Assembly (NCBI RefSeq): GCF_002770725.1
Contig: NZ_NQVN01000019.1
Span: forward strand, 1-64,000
Length of the DNA: 64,000 nt
Reading direction: 5' to 3'
Source of the DNA: Pleomorphomonas carboxyditropha
Lineage (GTDB): Bacteria > Pseudomonadota > Alphaproteobacteria > Rhizobiales > Pleomorphomonadaceae
Shown: positions 1 to 8,548 of the stretch, in pieces
How positions within the stretch are numbered: position 1 is the first letter of the stretch
Layout: the number at the start of each line of letters is the position of its first letter
Made by a program: the position numbers and the translations under genes
The notes under the pieces: model-generated
The model's input: the letters and a program-made list of their open reading frames with translations, nothing else
Told to the model about the DNA's origin: nothing
The model's database searches: none

Positions 1-223
1 GCAGCGACACGCCGGAGGCGGCCAGGTGGTCGGCGATCATCGCGCCGAACATGTCGTTGGCGATGCCGCCGACGAAGCCGGTCAGCGCGCCGAGGCGCGA
101 CATGGCGACGGCGATGTTGAGGCAGGAGCCGCCGACCGCCGGCACGTAGGCGTCCCGGCCACCGGCCGACTTCACAGGCACGAAATCGATCAGTGCGTCG
201 CCGCAGGATAGAAGCATCGCCAT
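1..223 (-). CDS. PfkB-family sugar kinase, N-terminal part (runs off the left edge)
   Basis: The 74 residues visible begin MAMLLSCGDALIDFVP and contain GGSCLNIAVAMSRLG, the substrate-contacting segment near the start of ribokinase/PfkB sugar kinases such as fructokinase. The ATP site and catalytic Asp lie outside the window. A second in-frame ATG two codons downstream is an alternative start. It is the last visible gene of the leftward carbohydrate operon that starts at 7138, so it probably phosphorylates the sugar released by the glycosidase encoded upstream. The family is clear; the substrate is inference. Confidence 0.8.
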   Translation of the reverse strand, partial: MAMLLSCGDALIDFVPVKSAGGRDAYVPAVGGSCLNIAVAMSRLGALTGFVGGIANDMFGAMIADHLAASGVSL

Positions 224-243
224 GTTCCCGGACGCTTGGTCTT

Positions 244-343
244 AGAGCATTTCCGGCGAAAACAGGGTCGCCAAAAATGCTCTATCTCTTTGATTAGGCG
301 CAATTTCGGACGCAAAACCGGTTCCCACTTTTGCTGAAATTGC
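244..343. repeat. Two adjacent rhizobial-type palindromic repeats
   Basis: The first unit has 9-bp arms AGAGCATTT (244-252) and AAATGCTCT (275-283). The second has arms GCAATTTC (300-307) and GAAATTGC (336-343) around AAAACCGGTTCCCACTTTTG. The second core is shared with the copy at 1846-1891. They fill the gap between the PfkB and ABM genes. Confidence 0.7.
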
Positions 344-364
344 ACTAAATTGTCGGCCGCCCGG

Positions 365-655
365 TCAGATCGCCCGGACGAAGGTCAGGGTCGACTGCCC
401 GCCGACCGCCACGTCGGCCAGCCAGGCGTTGAAGCTCACGCTGTGCGGCGCGGCGATATGGCTTTCGAAAGCCGCCTGGTCGGCATAGGTCTCCACCACC
501 TCGAAGCGATTGGGCTCGTCGCGATGGCGGAATACCTGGAACTGCCGGTTTCCGGGTTCCTGCCGCACCTTGACCGTGTGAAGGGTAAGACGGTCGGCGA
601 GCGCGTCGGCCAGACCGTCCTTCGCTTCGAGATGGGCGATGAGCGAGACTTCCAT
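365..655 (-). CDS. ABM-domain monooxygenase (YgiN-like), 96 aa
   Basis: This is a single antibiotic-biosynthesis-monooxygenase (ABM) domain of about 95 residues, the usual length. It shows the ferredoxin-like fold pattern with FQVFRHRDEPNRFEVVETYA and a C-terminal helix containing AFESHIAAPH. Family members are small cofactor-free dimers such as quinol monooxygenases; many have no known substrate. It lies 40 bp downstream of the ABC ATPase gene in the same leftward operon, and ABM proteins recur in sugar-catabolic operons for reasons that are unclear. The enzymatic role here is not established. Confidence 0.8.
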   Translation of the reverse strand: MEVSLIAHLEAKDGLADALADRLTLHTVKVRQEPGNRQFQVFRHRDEPNRFEVVETYADQAAFESHIAAPHSVSFNAWLADVAVGGQSTLTFVRAI

Positions 656-695
656 GTTTTCCTCCGTCGGGACGATTCGGCCCGGTCGATGAGCC

Positions 696-1778
696 TCAGT
701 TTTTCAGAACCGCGCAGTTGCGGCCGGCCGCATCGAACCACACGCCGGCACCGGGACGAACGGCGAGTTCGACCTCGTCGCCCGGCAGCACGCCCGGCCG
801 CTCCCTCAGGACGACCGTCAACGCCTCGCCGTCGGAGACGCAGCGCAGCATGGTCTCGGCGCCGGTCGGCTCGATGACCACCACCTTTGCCCGCAAGCCG
901 GAGCCGGGCGCCAGCGTGAGGTCTTCAGGCCGGATGCCGAAGGCGCCGGCGCCGGGCACGACCCCGCCGGCCACCTGTGGCGGCACCGCGAACACCGCGC
1001 CTTGCGCCGAGCGGAAGGAGGTACCCGTTTCCGTCTTTTCGAAGGCGCCTTCGAGCATGTTCATCGCCGGCGAGCCGATGAAGCCGCCGACGAAGCGGTT
1101 GGCCGGCCGATCGTAGAGTTCGAGCGGCGTGCCGACCTGCTCGATGCGGCCGGCGTTCATGACGACGATGCGGTCGGCCATGGTCATGGCTTCGACCTGA
1201 TCGTGGGTGACGTAGACGGTGGTGGTCTTCAGGCGCTGCTGCAGCTCGCGGATTTCCGTCCGCATCTGGACGCGCAGCTTGGCGTCGAGATTGCTGAGCG
1301 GCTCGTCGAACAGGAACACCTTCGGATCGCGCACCAGGGCGCGGCCCATGGCAACGCGCTGGCGCTGGCCGCCCGACAGCTCGCGCGGGTAGCGCTTGAG
1401 ATAGGCTTCCAGCCCCAGCATGGCGGCGGCCCTGTCCACCCGCTCATGGATGTCGGCCGGGGTGCGATGGGCAAGCTGCAACGCGAAGGCCATGTTGTCC
1501 TCCACCGTCATGTGCGGGTAGAGGGCGTAGTTCTGAAACACCATAGCGATGCCGCGGTCTTTCGGCGCTTCCCAGTTGACGACGCTGCCTCCGATCCGGA
1601 CCTCGCCTTCGGTGATCGCCTCGAGGCCGGCGATCATCCTGAGCAAGGTCGATTTGCCGCAGCCCGATGGCCCGACGAGCACGATGAACTCGCCGTCGGC
1701 AATCTCGAGGTCGATCCCATGGACGACCTTCAGGCTGCCATAGCTCTTTTCGATTCCGTTGAGATTCAAGCTGGCCAT
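696..1778 (-). CDS. Sugar ABC transporter ATP-binding protein (UgpC/MsmK type), 360 aa
   Basis: This is the ATPase of a CUT1 carbohydrate importer. Walker [10 protein letters not shown] lies at about residues 36-44, the Q-loop in [14 protein letters not shown], the signature at LSGGQRQR, Walker B at [13 protein letters not shown] and the switch His in VTHDQVEAM. The last 130 or so residues form the TOBE/regulatory domain typical of UgpC and MalK ([22 protein letters not shown]). Length is normal. It follows the glycosidase gene in the operon and would power the permease pair encoded at 3994-5732. Confidence 0.93.
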   Translation of the reverse strand: MASLNLNGIEKSYGSLKVVHGIDLEIADGEFIVLVGPSGCGKSTLLRMIAGLEAITEGEVRIGGSVVNWEAPKDRGIAMVFQNYALYPHMTVEDNMAFALQLAHRTPADIHERVDRAAAMLGLEAYLKRYPRELSGGQRQRVAMGRALVRDPKVFLFDEPLSNLDAKLRVQMRTEIRELQQRLKTTTVYVTHDQVEAMTMADRIVVMNAGRIEQVGTPLELYDRPANRFVGGFIGSPAMNMLEGAFEKTETGTSFRSAQGAVFAVPPQVAGGVVPGAGAFGIRPEDLTLAPGSGLRAKVVVIEPTGAETMLRCVSDGEALTVVLRERPGVLPGDEVELAVRPGAGVWFDAAGRNCAVLKN

Positions 1779-1845
1779 CGGGGCCTCCTTTCTCGAGCAA
1801 CGCGTGTTCCGACGAACGAAGGCGTTGCTCTACTTGCTTGTTGCC

Positions 1846-1891
1846 GCATCGTTTCTCGCGGAAAACCGGTTCCCACTTTTCCGCACGATGC
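1846..1891. repeat. Rhizobial-type palindromic repeat
   Basis: Arms GCATCGT (1846-1852) and ACGATGC (1885-1891) flank a core with GGAAAACCGGTTCCCACTTT. It shares the AAACCGGTTCCCACTTTT core with the repeat at 300-343 and lies between the glycosidase stop codon and the ATPase start. Confidence 0.7.
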
Positions 1892-1894
1892 TCC

Positions 1895-3937
1895 CTATGC
1901 GAACTCGACCACGATCATCTGGTGACCGTTCACCTCGGGAACCCGGATATCGATCCGGCCGGCAGCCTCGGTGAAGGCGAGCGGCGCCCCCTGCGGAGCG
2001 GCCGAGACGGACTTGACCGGCTTGTCGGCCCTGAGCGACACGTCGATGTCGTAGACCGGGATGACGTCCTCCACGACGTCGAACTCGCTGCCGCGCCGTT
2101 CGGGGATGTAGTGGAGAAGGTGCAGCACGGCGCGGTTCTTGTCGGGCTGCAGCATGTAGCCGCTCTCGATGGTGCTGGGGCCGTTGTGTCGGAACAGCGG
2201 CTGCGGCAGCAGCAGGTCGATCGCGTTGAGCAGGAGATGCTTGACCCAGAGCGGCGCGCATTCCTCGTACTGGCAGGCGATCGGGCTGGCGAAATAGATC
2301 AGCGAGCCCTTGCGGAACACCGCGCCGCCGCCGACCTTGCCGGACGACGGAGCCTGCAGGTGCGACATGTAGTGCTTGTACCTGCGATCGAAGAAGGGCT
2401 GGATGAAATCGGCGAGGCGCTCGACGCCTTCCTCGGAGCCGACGTCCATGCCGTGAAGATAGACCGGATGCTCGCACGGGCCGTAGTTGCGCTGCAACGC
2501 CGAGCCGGCGCGGACATACTGGGCGAAGTCGTGCCGCTCGTAGCGGCGGCCGCGCGCCAGCAAGCCCGTGTCGTCGATCGGCCCCTCCGACAGCACGCTG
2601 AGGCCCCACTCGGGCCGGGCGAACACGTCGCTGCCCGGCTTGAGGCCGGACTGGTAGCTCATGATGATGGCGCCGCCCTTGGCCTGATAGTCGGCCAGCT
2701 TCCGGGCGAACTGGTCGTCGACGCGGATGAAGTCGGGCAGGATCAGCAGCTTGTACTTGTCGAGCGACTGGGTGGTGTCGATGATGTCGAACTGGTGGCC
2801 GCCCTCCATCAACATGCGGGTGATGCCCTGGATGGCACGCGGCAGATCCATGACGCCGCCGCCGAGGAATTCCTCCGGATGCAGCACGCCGATGTCGACG
2901 GCCGGCTTGCAGCCGTCCAGCCAGGGCTCGCAGGCTTCGAGTTCACCGTAGACCTTGCCGACCAGTTCGTAGGTTTCGCGGTCGAGTTCGCCGCTCGGAT
3001 GCAACTGGTCGCCGATCGAGCAGCCGGCGCCCTGCGCCACCATCCTGAACACCTCGTATTCCAGCGCTGCCAGGTTCTTCAGCGTATGAAAGTCGCCCCA
3101 GGTCGAGTGGAACTTGCCCGTCGTGCCGACGACGTCGGGACCGAGGGTGCGCGCGAAGCGGCCGGTGACCGGGAAATACATGTAGCCCCAGCCGCCGCTC
3201 GGCAGGGTTTCCAGCTCGAAATGGGTATAGGCCTTCGCCGCCTGCCGGTGCCGCATGCCGACATGGCCGCCGTTGAAGGTGACGGTCATCTTCGGATCGT
3301 AGCTGTGAACGAGCTCCGACAGCTCGATTTCATAGCGGTTGGCGTTCCAGAAGCCGAATTCCTCGCGGTCGCGCGGGTTGGCCGGGTCGAGGCCGCGCCG
3401 CTCCATCATCGCCATGCTGTAGGGATTGACGCAAACGTCCGGCCGGATGAAGTCGAAGTAGATGCCGTCGGGCGTGAAGCGCTTGAGAATGTCGCGGACA
3501 TGGTCCTTGAACACGTCGGCATAGGGCGTCGACAGGCTGAGCTTGCGATAGAAGCCGGCTTCGAAGGGCGGCGTGCCCTCGAAGCTGCCGTCGGCATGCA
3601 TCACCCGCCATTCGGGATGGCGATAGACGGTCAGCACGTCCCACTGGACGGTGGTATAGATCTCGACGTTGATGCCGGCCGCCTGGCAGGCGGCGACCTG
3701 CTCGGCCAGAAGGTCGCGCTTCAGGCCGGGATGGACCGGACCGAGGATCGTCTCGTCGCCGTGATAGTAGAGGAAGCCGTGGTGGCAGCGGGCGAACAGG
3801 ATGATCGAGTTGACGTGCGCCTTCTTCAGTCTCGCCGCGAATTGCTCGCCGTCGAAGGCGTGACCGACCGAGCCGACCTGCTCGGCGGTGTGGAAGTCGA
3901 GGTGAATTTGGCGCAAGTGTCCGATATGGCTGAGCAT
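1895..3937 (-). CDS. Glycoside hydrolase with beta-galactosidase trimerisation domain, 680 aa
   Basis: The N-terminal 350 or so residues look like a TIM-barrel glycosidase of the GHL6/beta-galactosidase-like class: RQIHLDFHTAEQ at the start, NSIILFARCHHGFLYY, the strand DGIYFDFIRPDVCVNPYS and later VTFNGGHVGMRH. The middle (about 400-600) resembles the glutamine-amidotransferase-like beta-galactosidase trimerisation domain (DIGVLHPEEF, YKLLILPDFIRVDD, GGAIIMSYQSG). There is no signal peptide, so it probably acts in the cytoplasm on an imported oligosaccharide. ATG 3937 was chosen because AAGGAGGAGCACGC sits just before it. The gene lies between the permease and ATPase genes. Substrate and CAZy family are not assignable by eye. 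Confidence 0.82.
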   Translation of the reverse strand: MLSHIGHLRQIHLDFHTAEQVGSVGHAFDGEQFAARLKKAHVNSIILFARCHHGFLYYHGDETILGPVHPGLKRDLLAEQVAACQAAGINVEIYTTVQWDVLTVYRHPEWRVMHADGSFEGTPPFEAGFYRKLSLSTPYADVFKDHVRDILKRFTPDGIYFDFIRPDVCVNPYSMAMMERRGLDPANPRDREEFGFWNANRYEIELSELVHSYDPKMTVTFNGGHVGMRHRQAAKAYTHFELETLPSGGWGYMYFPVTGRFARTLGPDVVGTTGKFHSTWGDFHTLKNLAALEYEVFRMVAQGAGCSIGDQLHPSGELDRETYELVGKVYGELEACEPWLDGCKPAVDIGVLHPEEFLGGGVMDLPRAIQGITRMLMEGGHQFDIIDTTQSLDKYKLLILPDFIRVDDQFARKLADYQAKGGAIIMSYQSGLKPGSDVFARPEWGLSVLSEGPIDDTGLLARGRRYERHDFAQYVRAGSALQRNYGPCEHPVYLHGMDVGSEEGVERLADFIQPFFDRRYKHYMSHLQAPSSGKVGGGAVFRKGSLIYFASPIACQYEECAPLWVKHLLLNAIDLLLPQPLFRHNGPSTIESGYMLQPDKNRAVLHLLHYIPERRGSEFDVVEDVIPVYDIDVSLRADKPVKSVSAAPQGAPLAFTEAAGRIDIRVPEVNGHQMIVVEFA

Positions 3938-3993
3938 GCGTGCTCCTCCTTGGGTAAGTGCTGGACGTGAGTTCGGGGGATGACGGGTGGTGA

Positions 3994-4824
3994 CTAGCGG
4001 CCGCCGAGGCCGGAAAGCGCGATTCCCTTGACGAGGTATTTCTGCAGCGCGATGACCAGCAGGGCGCTCGGGATGACGGAGATGGTCGCCGCCGCCATCA
4101 ACAGGTTCCACTGGTTGCCGGTCTGGCCGAGAAACATGTTGAGGCCGAGCGGCACGGTGGCCATGTTGACGTCGCTGACGATCAGCAGCGGCCAGAGGAA
4201 GCTGTTCCAGTAGCCGATGAAGGTAAACACGGCGAGCGTGCCCATGGCCGGCCGGGTCAGCGGCAGCAGGATGCGCCAGTAGACCGTCCAGATGCCGGCG
4301 CCGTCGATGGTGGCCGCCTCTTCCAGCTCGCGCGGCAGCGTCATGAAGAACTGGCGCAGCAGGAAGGTGCCGAAGGCGGTGAAGGCCCAGGGCATGATCA
4401 GGCCGGCGTAGCTGTTGATCCAGCCGAGCTCGCGCATGATCATGAACATCGGCACGACCAGTACCTCCTGCGGGATCATCAGCGTGCCGAGGTAGATCAG
4501 GAACACGCCGTCGCGGCCGCGCCAGTGCAGGCGGGAGAAGGCGAAGGCGGCCAGCGACGAACTGATCAGCACGATCGCCGTGCCGATACCCGACACCACG
4601 AGACCGTTGACGATGAAACGGCTGAACGGCAGGTAGTTCCAGGCGTCGATGAAGTTATGCCAGCGCAACTCGCTGCCGACGATGCGCGGCGGCACCGAAA
4701 AGACCTCCGCCGCCGGCTTCAGCGCCGTGGTGATCATCCAGAAGAAAGGGAAGATCATCACCACGGCCACGAGGGTGAGCAGCGTTTGCGACAGCGCCGC
4801 CTTCAGAGTCTTGCCCCGGTTCAT
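3994..4824 (-). CDS. Sugar ABC transporter permease (MalG type), 276 aa
   Basis: A six-helix inner-membrane permease starting MNRGKTLKAALSQTLLTLVAVVMIFP. The EAA loop that docks on the ATPase reads EEAATIDGAGIWTVYWRILL. Length fits the CUT1 MalG class. The ATG overlaps the stop codon of the partner permease by four bases (ATGA), so the two are translationally coupled and form a heterodimer pore. The substrate is that of the binding protein encoded at 5930-7138. Confidence 0.93.
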   Translation of the reverse strand: MNRGKTLKAALSQTLLTLVAVVMIFPFFWMITTALKPAAEVFSVPPRIVGSELRWHNFIDAWNYLPFSRFIVNGLVVSGIGTAIVLISSSLAAFAFSRLHWRGRDGVFLIYLGTLMIPQEVLVVPMFMIMRELGWINSYAGLIMPWAFTAFGTFLLRQFFMTLPRELEEAATIDGAGIWTVYWRILLPLTRPAMGTLAVFTFIGYWNSFLWPLLIVSDVNMATVPLGLNMFLGQTGNQWNLLMAAATISVIPSALLVIALQKYLVKGIALSGLGGR

Positions 4825-5732
4825 GCGTAATGAACCCATTTCTTTTGTCCCCAGAATTGGATGGCGGTCACGAACATGATGACCAGGAACAGCATCCAGG
4901 CGATGGACGAGGCATATCCGAGGTCGTAGTTCTGGAAACCCTGCTGGTAGAGATAGAAGACGATGGTGGTCGTCGACGATCCCGGGCCGCCGCCGGTCAG
5001 GATGTAGGGTTGCTCGAACACCTTGAGGGCGGAGATCAGCGTCATCACCGTCGCGAAGAAGATGCTCGGGCTGATCATCGGAAAGGTGATGTGCCGGAAG
5101 CGCGTCCAGGCGTTGACGCCGTCGATTTCCGCCGCTTCGTAGATCGAGGCGGGAATGGCCTGGATGCCGGCGATGAAGATGATCATGTTGTAGCCGAAGC
5201 CGGCCCACACCGACATCAGGATCACCGAGGGCATGGCCCAGTTGGGCGAGCCCAGCCAGTTGGGCGCCTCTATGCCGATCGTCGCCAGCGCCGCCGCGAA
5301 AAGTCCGGTATCCGGCACGAACAGCAGGCGCCAGACCACCGAATTGGCGACCATCGGCGCCACCACCGGCAGGAAGAAGACGAACCGGAACAGGCCGGCG
5401 AAGCGGATGCCCGATGTCAGCCAGACGGCGAGACCGATGGACACCACCAGATTGAGGATGATGTAGCCGACCACGAAGTAGATCGTGTTGAAGCTGATCT
5501 GCCAGAACACCGGGTCCTGGGTGAACATCCGCAAGAAGTTCTTGAACCCGACGGCGACCGCGTCCCCGAGCAGCGGCCACTCGTAGAAGCTGATGACCAG
5601 CGAGGCGCTGATGGGGAAAATGGTGAAGACGAGAAAACCGATCAGGTTGGGGCCGAGAAAGCCGAGCACGGCCCATCGCCTGCGGCGGGCGGCAATCGTC
5701 TGATTGCGCTTTGGCGCCTGCACTTTGCCCAT
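4821..5732 (-). CDS. Sugar ABC transporter permease (MalF/UgpA type), 303 aa
   Basis: Begins with a short basic cytoplasmic segment (QTIAARRRRW), then the first membrane helix LGFLGPNLIGFLVFTIFP. The EAA loop is YEAAEIDGVNAWTRFRHITF. The late helix region has GGGPGSSTTTIVFYLYQQGF, a hallmark of MalF-type CUT1 permeases. It is encoded directly downstream of the binding-protein gene and overlaps the MalG-type gene by four bases. Confidence 0.93.
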   Translation of the reverse strand: MGKVQAPKRNQTIAARRRRWAVLGFLGPNLIGFLVFTIFPISASLVISFYEWPLLGDAVAVGFKNFLRMFTQDPVFWQISFNTIYFVVGYIILNLVVSIGLAVWLTSGIRFAGLFRFVFFLPVVAPMVANSVVWRLLFVPDTGLFAAALATIGIEAPNWLGSPNWAMPSVILMSVWAGFGYNMIIFIAGIQAIPASIYEAAEIDGVNAWTRFRHITFPMISPSIFFATVMTLISALKVFEQPYILTGGGPGSSTTTIVFYLYQQGFQNYDLGYASSIAWMLFLVIMFVTAIQFWGQKKWVHYA

Positions 5733-5929
5733 GGAGTCATATCCTTCGATGAAAGACGAAGCGCCTCGGAAATGCGCGGACGCCTGTCGTGCCTGCGCAG
5801 CTTACCGACTTTAGCTCCTGTTTCGGAGGATGGTGCGGCCCGTCCGTCGGACCGGGCAATGCGGCGGGGGGTGCCGATGTCATCGCCGGGTTTCGGGAGG
5901 AGACGGACGGGCCACGTCGTCGGTGCGGC

Positions 5930-7138
5930 TCAGTTGATCTGCGCCTGCACCTCTTTCAGGACGTCGGCCGGAGCCTTGGTGCCATTGAAGGCCTCCACCG
6001 CATATTGCTGCAACAACTGGGCGATGCGGTTCCAGCGCGGCGTGGTGCGATAGACGTTGACCGTCTTCAGCGCCGTGTCGATGGTCTCGCGGGCGCCTTC
6101 GACGCCGGCCACCTTGTACCAGTAGGCCTGCGCCTCCTTGTAGGCCGGGAAGCCGCGGCCGGATTCGGCGATATACTGCTGGGCCTCGGGCCCGATGATC
6201 ACCGAAATCGCCTTGAAGGCCTCGGCCGGATGCTCGCAGGACCTGGTCACCCCGAAGCCGGTGCCGGACATGGTGGTGATCGACGTGCCGCCGAAGGCCG
6301 GCGTGGTGCCGATGCCAATGTCGAACTGGACGTTGGCCTTGGCATTGATCAGCTGCCACGGACCGTCGATATACATCGCCGCGTTGCCCGAGCGGAACTG
6401 GTCGGCCGGGTAGTTGGACGCGCCGGTCGCCGGCAGCGGCGGCGCCACGTGGTCCTTGCTGGCCAGCGCCGTTACCCAGGAGAAGCCCTCGACGACCTTG
6501 TCGTTGGTCAGGTCCGGACGGTTGTCGGCGATGTAGTCGCCGCCGATGCTGAGCACGAAGGGCAGCCACATGTCGGGCGTGCCGTCGGCGACGAAGCCGT
6601 ATTTGCCGTCCTTGGTCAGCGCCTTGGCGGCGGCCACGAATTCGTCGACGCTCCAGCCCGGCTTCGGCTCGGGGATGCCGGCCTCGGCGAAGCGCGTCTT
6701 GTTGTAGTAGAGGACATAGGGACCGAGGTCGTAGGGCACGGCGAGCTGCTTGCCGTCTTGCTTGAGACCGTCGACGATCGACGGCTCGTAGGCCGAGATG
6801 TCGAAGCCGGCGTCCTCGAAGAACGGCGTCAGGTCGACGAACAGCTGTCCATAATCCGGCGCCCGCTGGGCCTGCAGGCCGGCGATGCAGGCGAGATCGT
6901 TGGCGGCCGCCTGCGTCGCCAGCTTGTTGTAGTAGTCGCGGAAGGCCGTGCTTTCGAACTTCACGGTGATCGCCGGATATTTCTCATGGACCATGTCGGC
7001 AAGATGGTTCCAGACGGCGATTTCCGCCTGCGAATCGGCGGACATCGCCCACCGCAGCGTGACCGGTGAATCCTGGGCGACCGCCAGGGACACTGACGCC
7101 ACTGAGGCAGCCAGAGCCAGCAGCAATGAATGCTTCAC
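5930..7138 (-). CDS. Sugar ABC transporter substrate-binding protein, 402 aa
   Basis: A family 1 extracellular solute-binding protein (MalE/UgpB type). The start is GTG at 7138, preceded by GGGAGG at 7146-7151; translation gives a signal peptide (LLLALAASVASVSLAVAQD) cleaved near residue 21. Mature-protein hallmarks are VTLRWAMSADSQAEIAVWNH, the hinge segment VPYDLGPYVLYYNKTRF and the late AMYIDGPWQLINAKA. It is first in its operon, directly downstream of the operator-containing promoter at 7179-7220. The ligand cannot be predicted; the glycosidase in the operon suggests a beta-linked oligosaccharide or glycoside. Confidence 0.92.
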   Translation of the reverse strand: MKHSLLLALAASVASVSLAVAQDSPVTLRWAMSADSQAEIAVWNHLADMVHEKYPAITVKFESTAFRDYYNKLATQAAANDLACIAGLQAQRAPDYGQLFVDLTPFFEDAGFDISAYEPSIVDGLKQDGKQLAVPYDLGPYVLYYNKTRFAEAGIPEPKPGWSVDEFVAAAKALTKDGKYGFVADGTPDMWLPFVLSIGGDYIADNRPDLTNDKVVEGFSWVTALASKDHVAPPLPATGASNYPADQFRSGNAAMYIDGPWQLINAKANVQFDIGIGTTPAFGGTSITTMSGTGFGVTRSCEHPAEAFKAISVIIGPEAQQYIAESGRGFPAYKEAQAYWYKVAGVEGARETIDTALKTVNVYRTTPRWNRIAQLLQQYAVEAFNGTKAPADVLKEVQAQIN

Positions 7139-7178
7139 TTTTAACCCTCCCAAAACCAGTGCCAACGCTCCATTCGCT

Positions 7179-7191
7179 GACAACGTTGTAC
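7179..7191. promoter_or_regulatory. LacI-type operator 1 (start-site region of the sugar operon)
   Basis: GACAACGTTGTAC, with the perfect 10-bp palindrome ACAACGTTGT at 7180-7189. Its exact reverse complement recurs at 7276-7288. It lies immediately downstream of the inferred -10 of the leftward operon, a position suited to repression. Confidence 0.75.
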
Positions 7192-7220
7192 GTTTTAAAC
7201 TCCGAAATTTCGGCCGTCAA
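7192..7220 (-). promoter_or_regulatory. Promoter of the leftward sugar operon
   Basis: On the minus strand TTGACG (7220-7215) is followed after 17 bp by TAAAAC (7197-7192). The spacer contains the perfect 12-bp palindrome CCGAAATTTCGG (7202-7213), a possible second regulator site. Operator 1 follows directly. Confidence 0.6.
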
Positions 7221-7275
7221 TAGGCATTTCTCGGCGCATATATGGCGAAATATCAGGAAGGAGACATTTCTGTGT

Positions 7276-7288
7276 GTACAACGTTGTC
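7276..7288. promoter_or_regulatory. LacI-type operator 2 (regulator side)
   Basis: GTACAACGTTGTC is the exact reverse complement of operator 1; palindrome centres are 98 bp apart. It overlaps the probable promoter of the LacI gene (TTTCTG at 7267, TATGCT at 7289), which suggests autoregulation and possibly DNA looping between the two sites. Confidence 0.7.
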
Positions 7289-7371
7289 TATGCTATGACG
7301 GGTATCCACTTCTTTGCTATTAGAGGGTGAGAAAGGCGGCGCCGGCATATCGCCCGGCGAGGACACAAGCC

Positions 7372-8412
7372 ATGAATCGAAGCTCCAGCCATTCGGGCGG
7401 CAGGCCGCAGCCGGCGACGATGAAGGACGTGGCACGCGTGGCCGGCGTCGCACTGAAGACGGTGTCGCGAGTGGTCAACGATGAGCCCGGCGTCAGCCCT
7501 CCCGTGCGCAAGAAGGTCAAGGCTGTCATCGCCGAACTCGGCTACCGGCGCAACGACAATGCCCGGGTGCTGCGCATAGGCACGACCCACAGCATAGGCT
7601 TCATCTGCGAGGACCTCGGCGAGCCCTTCGTGTCGCAACTGATCCGGGCCATCGAGAGCGTCAGCATCGAAAACAGCTCCATGCTGATCGTCGCGGCGAC
7701 TGGCGGCGATCTGGAACGGGAGCAGGAGGCGGTGCGGGCGTTGGCGTCCCGGCAGGTCGACGGCCTGATCATCGCGCCGACCGCCCACGAGCAACCCTAT
7801 CTCGGCCGCGAACTGGGCAATGGACTGCCGGTGGTGTTCGTCGATCGGCCGTCGCTGCATCATCAGGTGGACGCCGTGTTGACCGACAACCACGCCGGCG
7901 CCCAGATGGCAACACGCCAGCTCCTGCAATATGGCCATCGCCGCATCGCCTTCTTCAGCAATGCCGATCAGCTGTTCACGCAGGTGGAGCGCATCGACGG
8001 TTACCGGCAAGCTCTCTCGGCCGAGGGCGCCCCTTTCGACGAGGCCCTGGTCTGCTCGGCCTCCGGCAACCCCGGCGCCACGCTGGCCTCCCTGCAAAAG
8101 ATGCTCGCCCTCGCCGAGCCGGTCACCGCGGCGATTACCGGCGATTCCCTTTGCACCTATGCCTTGCTCAGGGCCTTCAAGGCGGTCGGCCGGCACCTGC
8201 CGCTGATCGGCTTCGACGATTTCCCGCTGGCCGATCTCCTGGAGCCGGGCATCTCCGTTATTGAGCAGAACCCGTTCGATATCGGGCGCGTCGCCACCCA
8301 GCTCCTGTTCCGCAGGATTGCCGGCGACACTTCTCCGCCCCAGACGATCAAGCTCGGCACCCGGCTGATCCAGCGCGGATCGGGCGAAGTCGGCCTGCCC
8401 ATCAATTCATAG
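7372..8412 (+). CDS. LacI-family transcriptional regulator, 346 aa
   Basis: The N-terminal helix-turn-helix reads TMKDVARVAGVALKTVSRVVN with hinge helix NDNARVLR, followed by a periplasmic-binding-protein-like sensor domain (THSIGFICEDLGEPFV, HHQVDAVLTDNHAGA, GHRRIAFFSN, PLIGFDDFPLADLLEPGISV). Length is normal. ATG 7372 was preferred over an in-frame GTG 15 codons earlier because the HTH of LacI proteins lies near the N-terminus and a GAGG precedes the ATG. It is divergent from the sugar operon and presumably binds the twin operators at 7179 and 7276; the effector is probably a sugar or sugar phosphate. Confidence 0.93.
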   Translation: MNRSSSHSGGRPQPATMKDVARVAGVALKTVSRVVNDEPGVSPPVRKKVKAVIAELGYRRNDNARVLRIGTTHSIGFICEDLGEPFVSQLIRAIESVSIENSSMLIVAATGGDLEREQEAVRALASRQVDGLIIAPTAHEQPYLGRELGNGLPVVFVDRPSLHHQVDAVLTDNHAGAQMATRQLLQYGHRRIAFFSNADQLFTQVERIDGYRQALSAEGAPFDEALVCSASGNPGATLASLQKMLALAEPVTAAITGDSLCTYALLRAFKAVGRHLPLIGFDDFPLADLLEPGISVIEQNPFDIGRVATQLLFRRIAGDTSPPQTIKLGTRLIQRGSGEVGLPINS

Positions 8413-8496
8413 AGGAATCGGCGAGCGTTCCGGCTTCAACATCGGCTCCCGCGACTTTTGGCTTGAAACCCTTCCCCCTGCCGCTACCATGGCTCG

Positions 8497-8528
8497 GCCC
8501 CGATCGGGCCGACCGGTCGGGGCTTTTT
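8497..8528 (+). terminator. Intrinsic terminator between lacI and ade
   Basis: An 11-bp stem (GCCCCGATCGG with CCGGTCGGGGC, one G-T wobble) around the loop GCCGA is followed by five T. It ends the LacI transcript, but it lies only 20 bp before ade and could also act as a leader attenuator for that gene. Confidence 0.75.
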
Positions 8529-8548
8529 GAAACGAGCCCGAGGTCCGG

